A stretch of 35,482 bases of DNA from the NCBI GenBank assembly GCA_964584935.1, contig CAZPBN010000023.1, positions 1 to 35,482 on the forward strand, in the 5' to 3' direction. The translations under genes were made by a program, and so were the position numbers. This stretch comes from CAZPBN01 sp964584935 (GTDB lineage Bacteria; Acidobacteriota; Aminicenantia; Aminicenantales; Aminicenantaceae). The notes beneath the pieces were generated by a model, which worked only from the letters and a program-made list of their open reading frames with translations, was not told the origin of the DNA and did no database searches. This document shows positions 8,933-15,462 of this stretch, one piece after another; within the stretch, counting starts at the first letter, position 1, and every line of letters starts with the position of its first letter.

Positions 8933-9211
8933 CAGCTTGGCTGATTTATTTCCTTTAAATTCAACAACATAGAATTTTTGTTTCCCTGAAGTATTTTGAT
9001 TAGAATGGATTTTTAAGGCAAAAAATTGATTCTAAGAGAATATATCTTATTCCCAAACAGTCAAAATGGCTTTATGGCGATATGATAGGTTAATATATCC
9101 ATAGAATCTTAAAATCTATTTTTGACTAAAAAAATTGTTTTTAAGAATTTTCTTTCTCTGAAGGCAATTCCGTAATTATATTATTATCTTAATGATATCC
9201 CAGCCAAGCTG
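8933..9211 (+). mobile_element. MITE-like repeat, copy 2, uninterrupted
   Basis: A 279-bp non-coding element. It starts with CAGCTTGGCTG and ends with its reverse complement CAGCCAAGCTG. It is closely matched by the two halves flanking the ISL3 element at 13004-13092 and 14397-14592, and by the inverted partial copy at 1-80. Internal inverted pieces (AGTCAAAAT with ATTTTTGACT, GATTCTA with TAGAATC) suggest it can fold. It encodes no transposase, so if mobile it would depend on one supplied in trans. The end motif is itself self-complementary, so a REP-like repeat is the alternative reading. Confidence 0.7.
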
Positions 9212-9224
9212 AAGCTGCAGGTGA

Positions 9225-9308
9225 TTTTGGAAGCATGTTCGTGACGAACCTCGTTATCAGGAACTGCTGCGGAAGATGAATTTACCGGTTGGGAAATTAG
9301 AACAATAA
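9225..9308 (+). pseudogene. C-terminal tail of a TPR-type protein, remnant
   Basis: The frame reads FWKHVRDEPRYQELLRKMNL, then PVGKLEQ and a stop. The R-(D)-(D/E)-P-R-(Y/F)-Q-x-L-L-R-K-M-N-L-P pattern is the usual end of TPR-containing adenylate-cyclase-like or kinase-like proteins. Nothing coding remains upstream, because the MITE ends 13 bases before it. A second decayed copy of the same tail lies at 11493-11585. Confidence 0.5.
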
Positions 9309-9315
9309 CGTCCAT

Positions 9316-9543
9316 TTAATAAGTGGGTTCTACCCATTCAACTTTAAGTTTTTTATGGTTTTCGGCACAGTCCCTAAGATAGAGATTAATAAGTTCCTGG
9401 TATGAGAAACCTGTTTCTCCAGCCAGCTTTTTGAAATATTCTATGGTGCTTTTATCCAAACGGATCGTAATCTGCTTTTTTAATCGATTAGTATAAGGAT
9501 TTTTTCTGCTTTTCATCTTTTTAAGGTCGTATTCTTTTTTCAT
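9316..9543 (-). CDS. brnA: BrnA-like ribbon-helix-helix antitoxin
   Basis: A 75-residue protein with a lysine-rich N-terminus and a ribbon-helix-helix core (KKQITIRLDKSTIEYFKKLA, about 22-41). It ends in GFSYQELINLYLRDCAE, as in the BrnA/CopG family. It neutralises BrnT and represses the operon. The ATG overlaps the brnT stop, the standard toxin-first order. The antitoxin looks intact while the toxin is interrupted (next entry), so this may now be an orphan antitoxin. Confidence 0.78.
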   Translation of the reverse strand: MKKEYDLKKMKSRKNPYTNRLKKQITIRLDKSTIEYFKKLAGETGFSYQELINLYLRDCAENHKKLKVEWVEPTY

Positions 9544-9839
9544 CTTAATCTCTCAAAATAAACCATTTGCTCTTTTTTTGTCGGCTTTCGTGAAGATATT
9601 ATCCTGATGGTATCTTCATCTTTTTCATCACGCACAGTGTAATTCACGAGCAATAACCTTAGTTTTGAGCTTACTCCGATCATCAAATAGCGATTCTCCG
9701 CTAAAGAATGATCCTCGTCATAAAATTCGATAGCATTTTCATCATAAAAAACAGTTTTGGCCTCTCCGAATGAAACTCCATGAGTCCTAAAATTTGCTTT
9801 GTCCTTGTTTCTATTCCATTAAAAACGTACTTTTGTCAT
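9540..9839 (-). pseudogene. brnT: BrnT-like RNase toxin with internal stop
   Basis: The minus-strand frame starts MTKVRF and then has TAA (9819-9821) exactly where BrnT proteins carry the E of an F-E-W motif. It continues WNRNKDKANFRTHGVSFGEA, FYDEDHSLAENRYLMIG, TIRIISSRKPTKKEQ to a TGA overlapping brnA. Apart from the stop, all the BrnT landmarks are present: W-N-x-N-K, H-G-V-S-F, the D-H-S segment and R-I-I-S-x-R-K. One base change (GAA to TAA) would explain it. No in-frame ATG lies close enough after the stop to rescue the N-terminal strand. A TATAAA box sits just ahead of the ATG. A sequencing error is the other explanation. Confidence 0.8.
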
Positions 9840-9888
9840 AATTATTTTATAATGTAATTGTAGTGCATTGCAAGTTCTAATTTTTTTG

Positions 9889-9936
9889 ATTTAGAAGAAT
9901 GCAAACCAGTTAATTTAGAAGAACGCAAGACAGTTA
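9889..9936. repeat. Two 24-bp tandem repeats
   Basis: Units ATTTAGAAGAATGCAAACCA + GTTA and ATTTAGAAGAACGCAAGACA + GTTA lie head to tail with three mismatches. Unit size and the T-A-G-A-A-G core resemble the IS21 terminal repeats at 25285-25380, so this may be a scar of a lost IS21-type end. Confidence 0.6.
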
Positions 9937-10356
9937 TTCAGACGATCTGCACGTATAGAAAATCTCAATACACTAAATCGACATTAACATCAGACTTAAG
10001 CCAGCAAATATATTTGACTCTGGTCTAGGAAGTTGATATTCTTGTGTCAATTTTGATTCTTTATAGGAAGAGGTGGTTTGATTACGATAATAGCTTACAG
10101 CTTAATGGAGTAAAACAAAGTCATCGAAGCAGCTGAGGGCTTGACTTTTACAAAATTTGATTATAAAAGAAATGATAGAAAGAAAAAATGCATAAGCTCA
10201 ATATTCTACTCATTTTTGAGCCAACTTCTCTTATTCTATCTCTTCATTTTTTCTTCACTGACAACAACAATAATGTCCCCTTTGGGGGACTTCAGACTTA
10301 AATAGCCGTATTCTTTTTCCAATCCATTTTAATTAAATCCAACAAAGGAGAACAAT
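9937..10356. other. Gene-free leader region of the synthetase gene
   Basis: No convincing reading frame. It contains a weak promoter-like TTGACT (10141-10146) with TATAAA 15 bases on, and a short perfect hairpin at 10275-10290 (next entry). Close to the gene is AAAGGAGA, a good ribosome-binding site seven bases before the ATG at 10357. Confidence 0.45.
10275..10290 (+). promoter_or_regulatory. Short GC-rich hairpin in a leader
   Basis: GTCCCC-TTTG-GGGGAC, a perfect six-base-pair stem with a tetraloop, 66 bases before the asparagine-synthetase-like gene in an otherwise AT-rich leader. No T-run follows, so it is not a normal terminator. It could be a transcript-stability or attenuation element, or a repeat scar. 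Confidence 0.35.
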
Positions 10357-11283
10357 ATGTTTGAAATAGATGAATATTTATCTCTATTGAGGTCAGAAAA
10401 ATTAAAAAGAGCCGTAAGGATTCAGGGTGAAATCATTCATTTTTCCCGGAAATTCTTGAAACAGAAGGGATTTACTGAAATTTTGCCAGTCATCATATCT
10501 CCAATAACTGATCCTTTAACCGATTATCGGGTAAGAGGGGAGATCGAATGCTACGGTTTTAAATATCAAATAACCAAAAGTATGATTTTTCATAAACAGA
10601 TATCCCTGGTCTCTGTTCCCCGTATTTTTTCATTCTCCCCGAATGTTAGAATTGAGTCCGCCTCTAGACAGAAAAGCGGCAAGCATTTGATTGAGTTTGT
10701 ACAGCTCGATATAGAAATGAAAGAGGCTGGAAGAGAGGAAATTATGAAAATTGGCGAGGAACTCTTGGTCTATGTGCTTAAGAATATTAAGACCATCTGC
10801 AGGGAAGACTTGGAATTCTTTGGTAGAGATTTGAAAATCCCAAAACAGCCCTTTGAGAAGGTATCTTATCAGGCATCTGTAAAAAGACACGGTGCTGATT
10901 ATGAAACAATGCTCTCAAAAAAAGCTGAAGAGCCGATCTGGATTCTTGATTTCCCGATTGGAGACAGAGAATTTTATGACCGGGAGTCTTCAGAAAAACC
11001 GGGCATCCTTGTGGATATGGATTTATTATACCCTCAAGGTTATGGAGAAGCTCTTTCAGGTGGAGAAAGAGAACATCAGTATGAAAAAATAAAAAGGAGA
11101 ATCAAGCAGAAAAAAATAGGCTTAAAAGCCTATGAAATGTACCTCCAATTCGCCGAGAGAGGCTTATCTCCATCAGCAGGTTTTGGGATAGGCATTGAGA
11201 GATTAACGCGGTATATTTGTGGCATTTCACGAATTGAAGAGACAAGAATGTTCGCTAAGTTACCAGGGAACATAGGATTATAG
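10357..11283 (+). CDS. AsnRS-like asparagine synthetase (AS-AR type)
   Basis: Class II aminoacyl-tRNA-synthetase catalytic core of 308 residues without the N-terminal OB-fold anticodon-binding domain of AsnRS/AspRS. Motif 2 region: RIFSFSPNVRIESASRQ (about 88-104) followed by HLIEFVQLDIEM (about 109-120). Motif 3: GFGIGIERLTRYI (about 281-293). These match the asparaginyl-tRNA synthetase subclass. Stand-alone paralogues of this shape, known first from archaea, make asparagine from aspartate, ammonia and ATP. The motif-2 arginine is replaced in register by a V-R-I-E version, so activity is likely but not certain. It stands alone between two gene-poor stretches. Alternative: a tRNA-independent ligase for another amino acid. 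Confidence 0.72.
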   Translation: MFEIDEYLSLLRSEKLKRAVRIQGEIIHFSRKFLKQKGFTEILPVIISPITDPLTDYRVRGEIECYGFKYQITKSMIFHKQISLVSVPRIFSFSPNVRIESASRQKSGKHLIEFVQLDIEMKEAGREEIMKIGEELLVYVLKNIKTICREDLEFFGRDLKIPKQPFEKVSYQASVKRHGADYETMLSKKAEEPIWILDFPIGDREFYDRESSEKPGILVDMDLLYPQGYGEALSGGEREHQYEKIKRRIKQKKIGLKAYEMYLQFAERGLSPSAGFGIGIERLTRYICGISRIEETRMFAKLPGNIGL

Positions 11284-11492
11284 AACAATAGGCTTTGTTT
11301 CTGATTGCAAACAAACCAAGAATCATTAAGCTGCCGATCTTACAGAATATCTATCGAATGGCTGCAGAAACAAAAGCTTTCTGTTAAGATCCCAAAGCCG
11401 GAAGGAAGGATATTGGTCATGCATGAGTCCAGCTTAGGCAGCCACGAGAAGAGTCCAGCGGTTAATACCCACAACAGTTTAGAACAAATATC

Positions 11493-11585
11493 AGTGTAAA
11501 TCCCCTTTTCTTCGATCTCCTGAAGGTCGAACCTCGCAATCAGGAACTTCAAAGAAAAATGAATTTACCGGCAGTTGAAAAATGA
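11493..11585 (+). pseudogene. Second TPR-protein tail remnant
   Basis: Frame SVNPLFFDLLKVEPRNQELQ then RKMNLPAVEK and stop. It parallels the fragment at 9225-9308 (D-E-P-R-Y-Q-E-L-L-R-K-M-N-L-P) and is more decayed. The 200 bases in front of it hold no sustained frame. Both remnants flank the synthetase gene, one on each side. Confidence 0.45.
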
Positions 11586-11657
11586 TGAAATAAATATTTT
11601 AGACATATATAGAAATTTCGATGCAATAAGGTGAATTCGATAGAAAGGGGACATTTT

Positions 11658-11677
11658 TGCTTAGCAGTTGCTAAGCA
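11658..11677. repeat. Perfect inverted repeat TGCTTAGCA/TGCTAAGCA
   Basis: Nine-base perfect arms separated by GT, in the spacer between the synthetase gene and the convergent membrane-protein gene. It has no T-run, so it is a poor terminator candidate; an operator or bidirectional transcript-end hairpin is possible. It is followed at 11677-11698 by a 22-base motif that recurs at 19814-19835. Confidence 0.5.
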
Positions 11678-11782
11678 CACGATTGCTTTGCTATCACAAA
11701 TTCGCTATGAAGATACCCTATCAATTCATATTAATTCCCCTAATATTTCATCAGGATGAAAAAAGGATTTTCCTATGATATT

Positions 11783-12334
11783 TTACGTTTTATCATATAA
11801 ATTTTGATATGCTTTGTTTTTGAATTTTATCTTGCCTGATTTATAAATTCGTACTGGGCTAAAAAATAGATTTTTCATAAAATAGGCAAAAACCAATCCC
11901 ATGAGCCCCGCAAATATAGTCATTATAATTATTTCGGATAAATCCTTTTTTCTGAATTCAAGCCTGCATTGTTTGCCTTGGACAACTCTTCTATTTTTAG
12001 AATTTGGCGTATGATACTCTGTCCGGTAGTTCCATAACACAATGATAAAAATTCTTTTTTTTCTTTCATCATATAAAATCCTGCCCGTTTGAGCATTGGT
12101 AGATATCTTTATACCATCTTCCTTGTTAATCCAATTTATGGTAACTCCATGGAGGTACGAACCTTCTTTTTTTTCATAAGACATTTGATATTCTTTTTTG
12201 CCACTTGCTATTATAAACATAATGATAGAACAGATGATTGCGGTCAGAATGTATAAAGAGATGTCCCTCATTACCTGTTTTTTCTTGCATTTGATGCATA
12301 ATGGAATAAAAAGGCTTTGGTCAATAGCGTACAT
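11783..12334 (-). CDS. Hypothetical two-helix membrane protein
   Basis: 183 residues, not recognised. Two hydrophobic helices: SLYILTAIICSIIMFIIASG (about 26-45) and IIIMTIFAGLMGLVFAYF (about 135-152). Between them is a roughly 90-residue polar domain, and a basic tail follows. The topology and the soluble loop vaguely recall DUF3592-type proteins, but no diagnostic motif is visible. The start is uncertain. The ATG at 12334 has a purine run directly against it, and the methionine at residue 22, just before the first helix, could be the true start. It is AT-rich and stands alone. Confidence 0.5.
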   Translation of the reverse strand: MYAIDQSLFIPLCIKCKKKQVMRDISLYILTAIICSIIMFIIASGKKEYQMSYEKKEGSYLHGVTINWINKEDGIKISTNAQTGRILYDERKKRIFIIVLWNYRTEYHTPNSKNRRVVQGKQCRLEFRKKDLSEIIIMTIFAGLMGLVFAYFMKNLFFSPVRIYKSGKIKFKNKAYQNLYDKT

Positions 12335-12769
12335 CCCCTCTTGATGTGATCGTGAAGCTTTATATGTGGTTTACGCAGGACCCAAGCACAGGCAACATAC
12401 ATTAGGTAGCTTTTTTAGTTTTACCAAACGAATTACCCTCTTCTATTTCTTCTCTTTATAAACGCTGAATTGTTATTAAACATATAATAATCAGAAAAAA
12501 TAATTTTATCAAGAGATGTGTGCAGGGTAGTTTGCAGGACGTCCCCCAACTTATACTTGGTCCCGCCCGATCCAACTTACTTCTGAAAAACATTTTATTT
12601 TTCATCTTCAATAGTCACCACACGGTACAAAAATCGCGTTTTCATCCAAAAAGCACAGGGGCAATTAGAACGGCGGGGTGACAGTGTTCGGCTGTTGCCC
12701 TTAAAGTTGGCAGGAAAAACTATTCGTCCAGGATTTTCTGGTACTCGGCGGTGTTTTTGAAAAAAGAAA
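12335..12769. other. Gene-free stretch
   Basis: No frame here looks coding by composition. On the minus strand a short frame around 12727-12780 ends SFFKNTAEYQKILDE-stop, which looks like a real C-terminus out of frame with the fragment at 12770-12985, suggesting a frameshifted gene remnant. The rest shows nothing recognisable. Confidence 0.35.
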
Positions 12770-12985
12770 TCAATTTTTCTTATAGGAAACTTTAAAAGGT
12801 TGATCAATCCAATAAGACATATAAGTATACCTTCCATACCTTTTTTGTTTGACTTTAAGTAGTTTGTCTTTTAATCCCTGCACCACCCAGTCTCCAGATT
12901 TCATTGACGTCAAGTTTCCACCGTCAAAGTACAATGTCATCTTCTTTTCTTTGGTACCTATTCCCAGTCTGATAATTTTTCATTT
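12770..12985 (-). pseudogene. Hypothetical protein remnant cut near the MITE
   Basis: The frame runs KIIRLGIGTKEKKMTLYFDG, NLTSMKSGDWVVQGLKDKLL, then VKQKRYGRYTYMSYWIDQPF and a stop. An internal ATG at 12940 would give a 56-residue peptide, but the frame before it has no start and meets a stop 19 bases before the MITE end at 13004. The pattern (aromatic strands, G-D-W-V) suggests a small beta-rich protein. I do not recognise the family. It reads best as a fragment of a longer gene disrupted by the repeat and a downstream frameshift. Confidence 0.35.
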
Positions 12986-13092
12986 TCATTTTTCAAATTT
13001 TTCCAGCTTGGCTGATTTATTTCATTTAAAATCAACAACATAGAATTTTTGTTTCCCTGAAGTATTTTGATTAGAATGGATTTTTAAGGCAA

Positions 13093-14396
13093 GGTTCTTC
13101 GCAATAATGGATACCTGACTTGCAAAAAAAAGGACATCGTATTAAGTTCCTCTAATAGAATTTTTAACAAAAAAGGAGGAACGAACGATGTCCCATTCAT
13201 TATTGTACCAATGTTTAGGGGTAAATGGCTACCATCATCTCAGGGGTTGGAGCAGCAGAGGCGTGACCTATTGGAAAGTGGTTTGCAATAAGAATCGTTG
13301 TGCTGCTTGTGGGTCCCGGAGAGTGATTCAAAAGGGTTATCGCTGGAGGACGTTACGGCTTTTGCCCATAGGAAAGAAGCCTGTCTTTGCAGTGGTGAAG
13401 ATGAGGCGGTTTTATTGTATTGAGTGTGGCAAGATTCGCTATGAGAATTTAAAAATTGCGGATCCCAAGAAACATTACACCCATGCTTTTGAAGTCTATG
13501 TGATGGAGCTGTGTCAATTGATGACGATCCAGAGTGTCGCTAAGTTTTTAGGTCTCCACTGGGCCCCTGTCAAAGAAATCGACAAGAAGCGGTTGCGGCG
13601 AGGGAGGCCTCGGGAAAAAGAGCTCAAACAGATAAAACATCTGGGGATTGATGAGGTCAGTGTCAGAAAAGGCCATCGCTATCTGACAACAGTGGTGGAT
13701 CTCGAAACAGGCCGAATCGTGTATGGTGGAGAAGGCCGGCGGATAGGGAGCCTGGAACCGTTTATCAAGCGATTGAAACGCCTTGGGGTTCGCCCTAAGG
13801 CGATTGCTCTGGATATGTGGAAACCTTATGCTAAGGCAATCAGACGGCATTACCGGGGGCTTGCTTTAGTCTATGATGTCTTTCATATCATCGCTGATTA
13901 TTCCCGTGTTCTCAATGAAATTCGAGTTGATGAGGCCAATAAACTGGAAGGAGATCCCTCATTCCATCTGATCAAAGGATCACGCTATCTGTTGTTGAAA
14001 GGTCAGGAGAAACTCTCGGCTTCTGCCCAGGAAAAACTGAAGATGCTGCTGGATATCAATCGGCCGATCTCAATGGCTTATATCCTCAAAGAGGATCTGC
14101 GACAGTTGTGGAAACTAAACAATCGCTGCCAAGCTGAAAGGTATTTATACGATTGGATCCATAAAGCCATCAGCTCCGGTATCCAACTGCTGATCCGTTT
14201 TGCCCGGAAACTTCGACGTCATGCCGATGGTATCCTTAACTATTTTCTCTTCCGTATTTCAACAGCCAAAGTGGAGGGAATTAATAATCGAATAAAGGTG
14301 ATTAAACGAATGGCTTATGGCTATCGCGATCTCTACTACTTTAAACTGAAAATTTACAATATCCATACCTCTAGGTACTCATTAGTGTGATGAACC
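13093..14396 (+). mobile_element. ISL3-family insertion sequence, complete
   Basis: 1304 bp. The left end GGTTCTTCGCAATAATGG and the inverted right end GGTTCATCACACTAATGA match at most positions, as expected for ISL3 ends. The flanks TAAGGCAA (left) and TAGGCGAA (right) look like a slightly decayed 8-bp target duplication. The empty site in the MITE at 8933 reads TAAGGCAA. The single transposase gene fills the element and is uninterrupted, so it may be active or recently active. Confidence 0.85.
13188..14390 (+). CDS. ISL3-family transposase
   Basis: 400 residues, full length. The N-terminal zinc finger has paired cysteines (CAACGS, then FYCIECGKIRY). The DDE catalytic acids sit in GIDEVSVRKGHRY, IALDMWKPYAKAI and AKVEGINNRIKVIKR. 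The last is the family's terminal glutamate motif, followed by MAYGYRD. The ATG follows AAAAAGGAGGAACG, a strong ribosome-binding site. A 104-bp piece of another copy's 3' end survives at 21204-21307. Confidence 0.93.
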   Translation: MSHSLLYQCLGVNGYHHLRGWSSRGVTYWKVVCNKNRCAACGSRRVIQKGYRWRTLRLLPIGKKPVFAVVKMRRFYCIECGKIRYENLKIADPKKHYTHAFEVYVMELCQLMTIQSVAKFLGLHWAPVKEIDKKRLRRGRPREKELKQIKHLGIDEVSVRKGHRYLTTVVDLETGRIVYGGEGRRIGSLEPFIKRLKRLGVRPKAIALDMWKPYAKAIRRHYRGLALVYDVFHIIADYSRVLNEIRVDEANKLEGDPSFHLIKGSRYLLLKGQEKLSASAQEKLKMLLDINRPISMAYILKEDLRQLWKLNNRCQAERYLYDWIHKAISSGIQLLIRFARKLRRHADGILNYFLFRISTAKVEGINNRIKVIKRMAYGYRDLYYFKLKIYNIHTSRYSLV

Positions 14397-14630
14397 TAGG
14401 CGAAAAATTGATTCTAAGAGAATATATCTTATCCCAAACAGTCAAAATGACTTTATGGCGATATGATTGGTTAATATCTCCATAGAATCTTAAAATCTAT
14501 TTTTGACTGGAAAAATTGTTTTTAAGAATTTTCTTTCTCTGAAGGCAATTCCGTAATTCTATTATTATCTTAATGATATCCCAGCCAAGCTGAAGCTGCC
14601 TGAAGCTGAAGAAGCTGACTAAAGCTGACA

Positions 14631-14966
14631 CTATTCAGACAAAATTTTTTCTATCTTTTCAATCAAAGGCGGCAAGTCCTCTCTGACTGTTTTCCATAAA
14701 ATATCTAGATTTATATCAAAATAGCCATGAATAAGCCGGTCTCTCATTCCAACCATACTCTTCCACGCTAATTCAGGATGCTCTCTGCGGAAATCACTCG
14801 TGACACCTCTTGCTGCTTCACCGATGATTTCAAGAAGTCGAACTAAAGATAAATTCAACTTTCGGTCAGTATCCAGATTTTTACGATCTTGTCCTTCTGT
14901 AAAACTAACAGCCTCACGTGCTGCATTTAAAATATGTCTCAGCCTGACTTCATCATCTTTGTACAT
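14631..14966 (-). CDS. hepT: HepT-like RNase toxin (DUF86)
   Basis: 111-residue all-helical HEPN protein, toxin of the HepT/MntA system. The signature R75-DRLI-H80-G-Y82 matches the R-x4-H-x-Y active site. The histidine and arginine cleave RNA, and the tyrosine is the residue AMPylated by MntA in studied systems. EIIGEAARGV (46-55) is also typical of DUF86. The start overlaps the mntA stop by 14 bases. This is antitoxin-first order on the minus strand, so one transcript carries both. Confidence 0.88.
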   Translation of the reverse strand: MYKDDEVRLRHILNAAREAVSFTEGQDRKNLDTDRKLNLSLVRLLEIIGEAARGVTSDFRREHPELAWKSMVGMRDRLIHGYFDINLDILWKTVREDLPPLIEKIEKILSE

Positions 14967-15258
14967 ACTGAACCTCTGCCTCCTCTTTAACTTTATCTCG
15001 GAAATACCTGCTCAAATCCTGAGGAGTTCTGATATCGACTTTTCTCCCACCAAATATATCAGATAATTCAGCTTCCATTTCAAACAATTTGAAAAAACCC
15101 GGGATATGATTGGGATCAAAATCTATCAAAACATCAATATCGCTTTCTGGTTTAAAATCATCTCGAAGGGCAGATCCATATATAGCCAATTGTTGAATGT
15201 GATGTTTTTTACAGAATTCTGCGATTTTATCTTTTTGTATAGTAATATTTTTGTTCAT
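14953..15258 (-). CDS. mntA: MntA-like minimal nucleotidyltransferase antitoxin
   Basis: 101 residues with the G28-S29-x10-D40-x-D42 signature of minimal nucleotidyltransferases (IYGSALRDDFKPESDIDVLI), and a third acid in VDIRTP. In characterised pairs it transfers AMP to the HepT active-site tyrosine and silences it. The gene directly precedes hepT. The pair lies between the ISL3-bearing MITE and the dipeptidase gene. Confidence 0.88.
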   Translation of the reverse strand: MNKNITIQKDKIAEFCKKHHIQQLAIYGSALRDDFKPESDIDVLIDFDPNHIPGFFKLFEMEAELSDIFGGRKVDIRTPQDLSRYFRDKVKEEAEVQYVQR

Positions 15259-15374
15259 TGGAATCTTGCCTCGGCCAATTAATATTATTGTTTATCCGGA
15301 TATCAATGTCAATGTCGTTCATATATAGGATCAAATCTTTATTATTGAAAATTTCACAAACACCGAATTTCTCA

Positions 15375-15404
15375 TTGACTCAATATAATTTTTGTGTGTA
15401 TGAT
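15375..15404 (+). promoter_or_regulatory. Predicted promoter of the C69 dipeptidase gene
   Basis: TTGACT (15375-15380), an 18-base spacer and TATGAT (15399-15404), about 50 bases before the ribosome-binding site AGGAGG (15451-15456) and the ATG at 15463. Confidence 0.55.
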
Positions 15405-15462
15405 GGATGACTCAATGATTCCCATTGGTAACACCATGAATCAATAAAACAGGAGGCAATGC

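Larger units (their letters stand above)
13004..14592 (+). mobile_element. MITE-like repeat, copy 3, split by an ISL3 element
   Basis: The left half (13004-13092) and right half (14397-14592) together match the uninterrupted repeat at 8933-9211 almost base for base, with the same CAGCTTGGCTG and CAGCCAAGCTG ends. The break falls after TTTTTAAGGCAA. This comparison gives the empty target site of the ISL3 element directly. A run of AAGCTGA-like words follows the right end (14588-14625). Confidence 0.7.

Noticed and set aside
10357..11283. Complete asparaginyl-tRNA synthetase
   Set aside because: The anticodon-binding OB domain is missing and the protein starts directly with the catalytic core, so a paralogue with another role is more likely.
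12595..12837. 80-codon minus-strand frame
   Set aside because: It overlaps, in another frame, sequence that reads better as a protein remnant (12727-12985), and its composition looks random.
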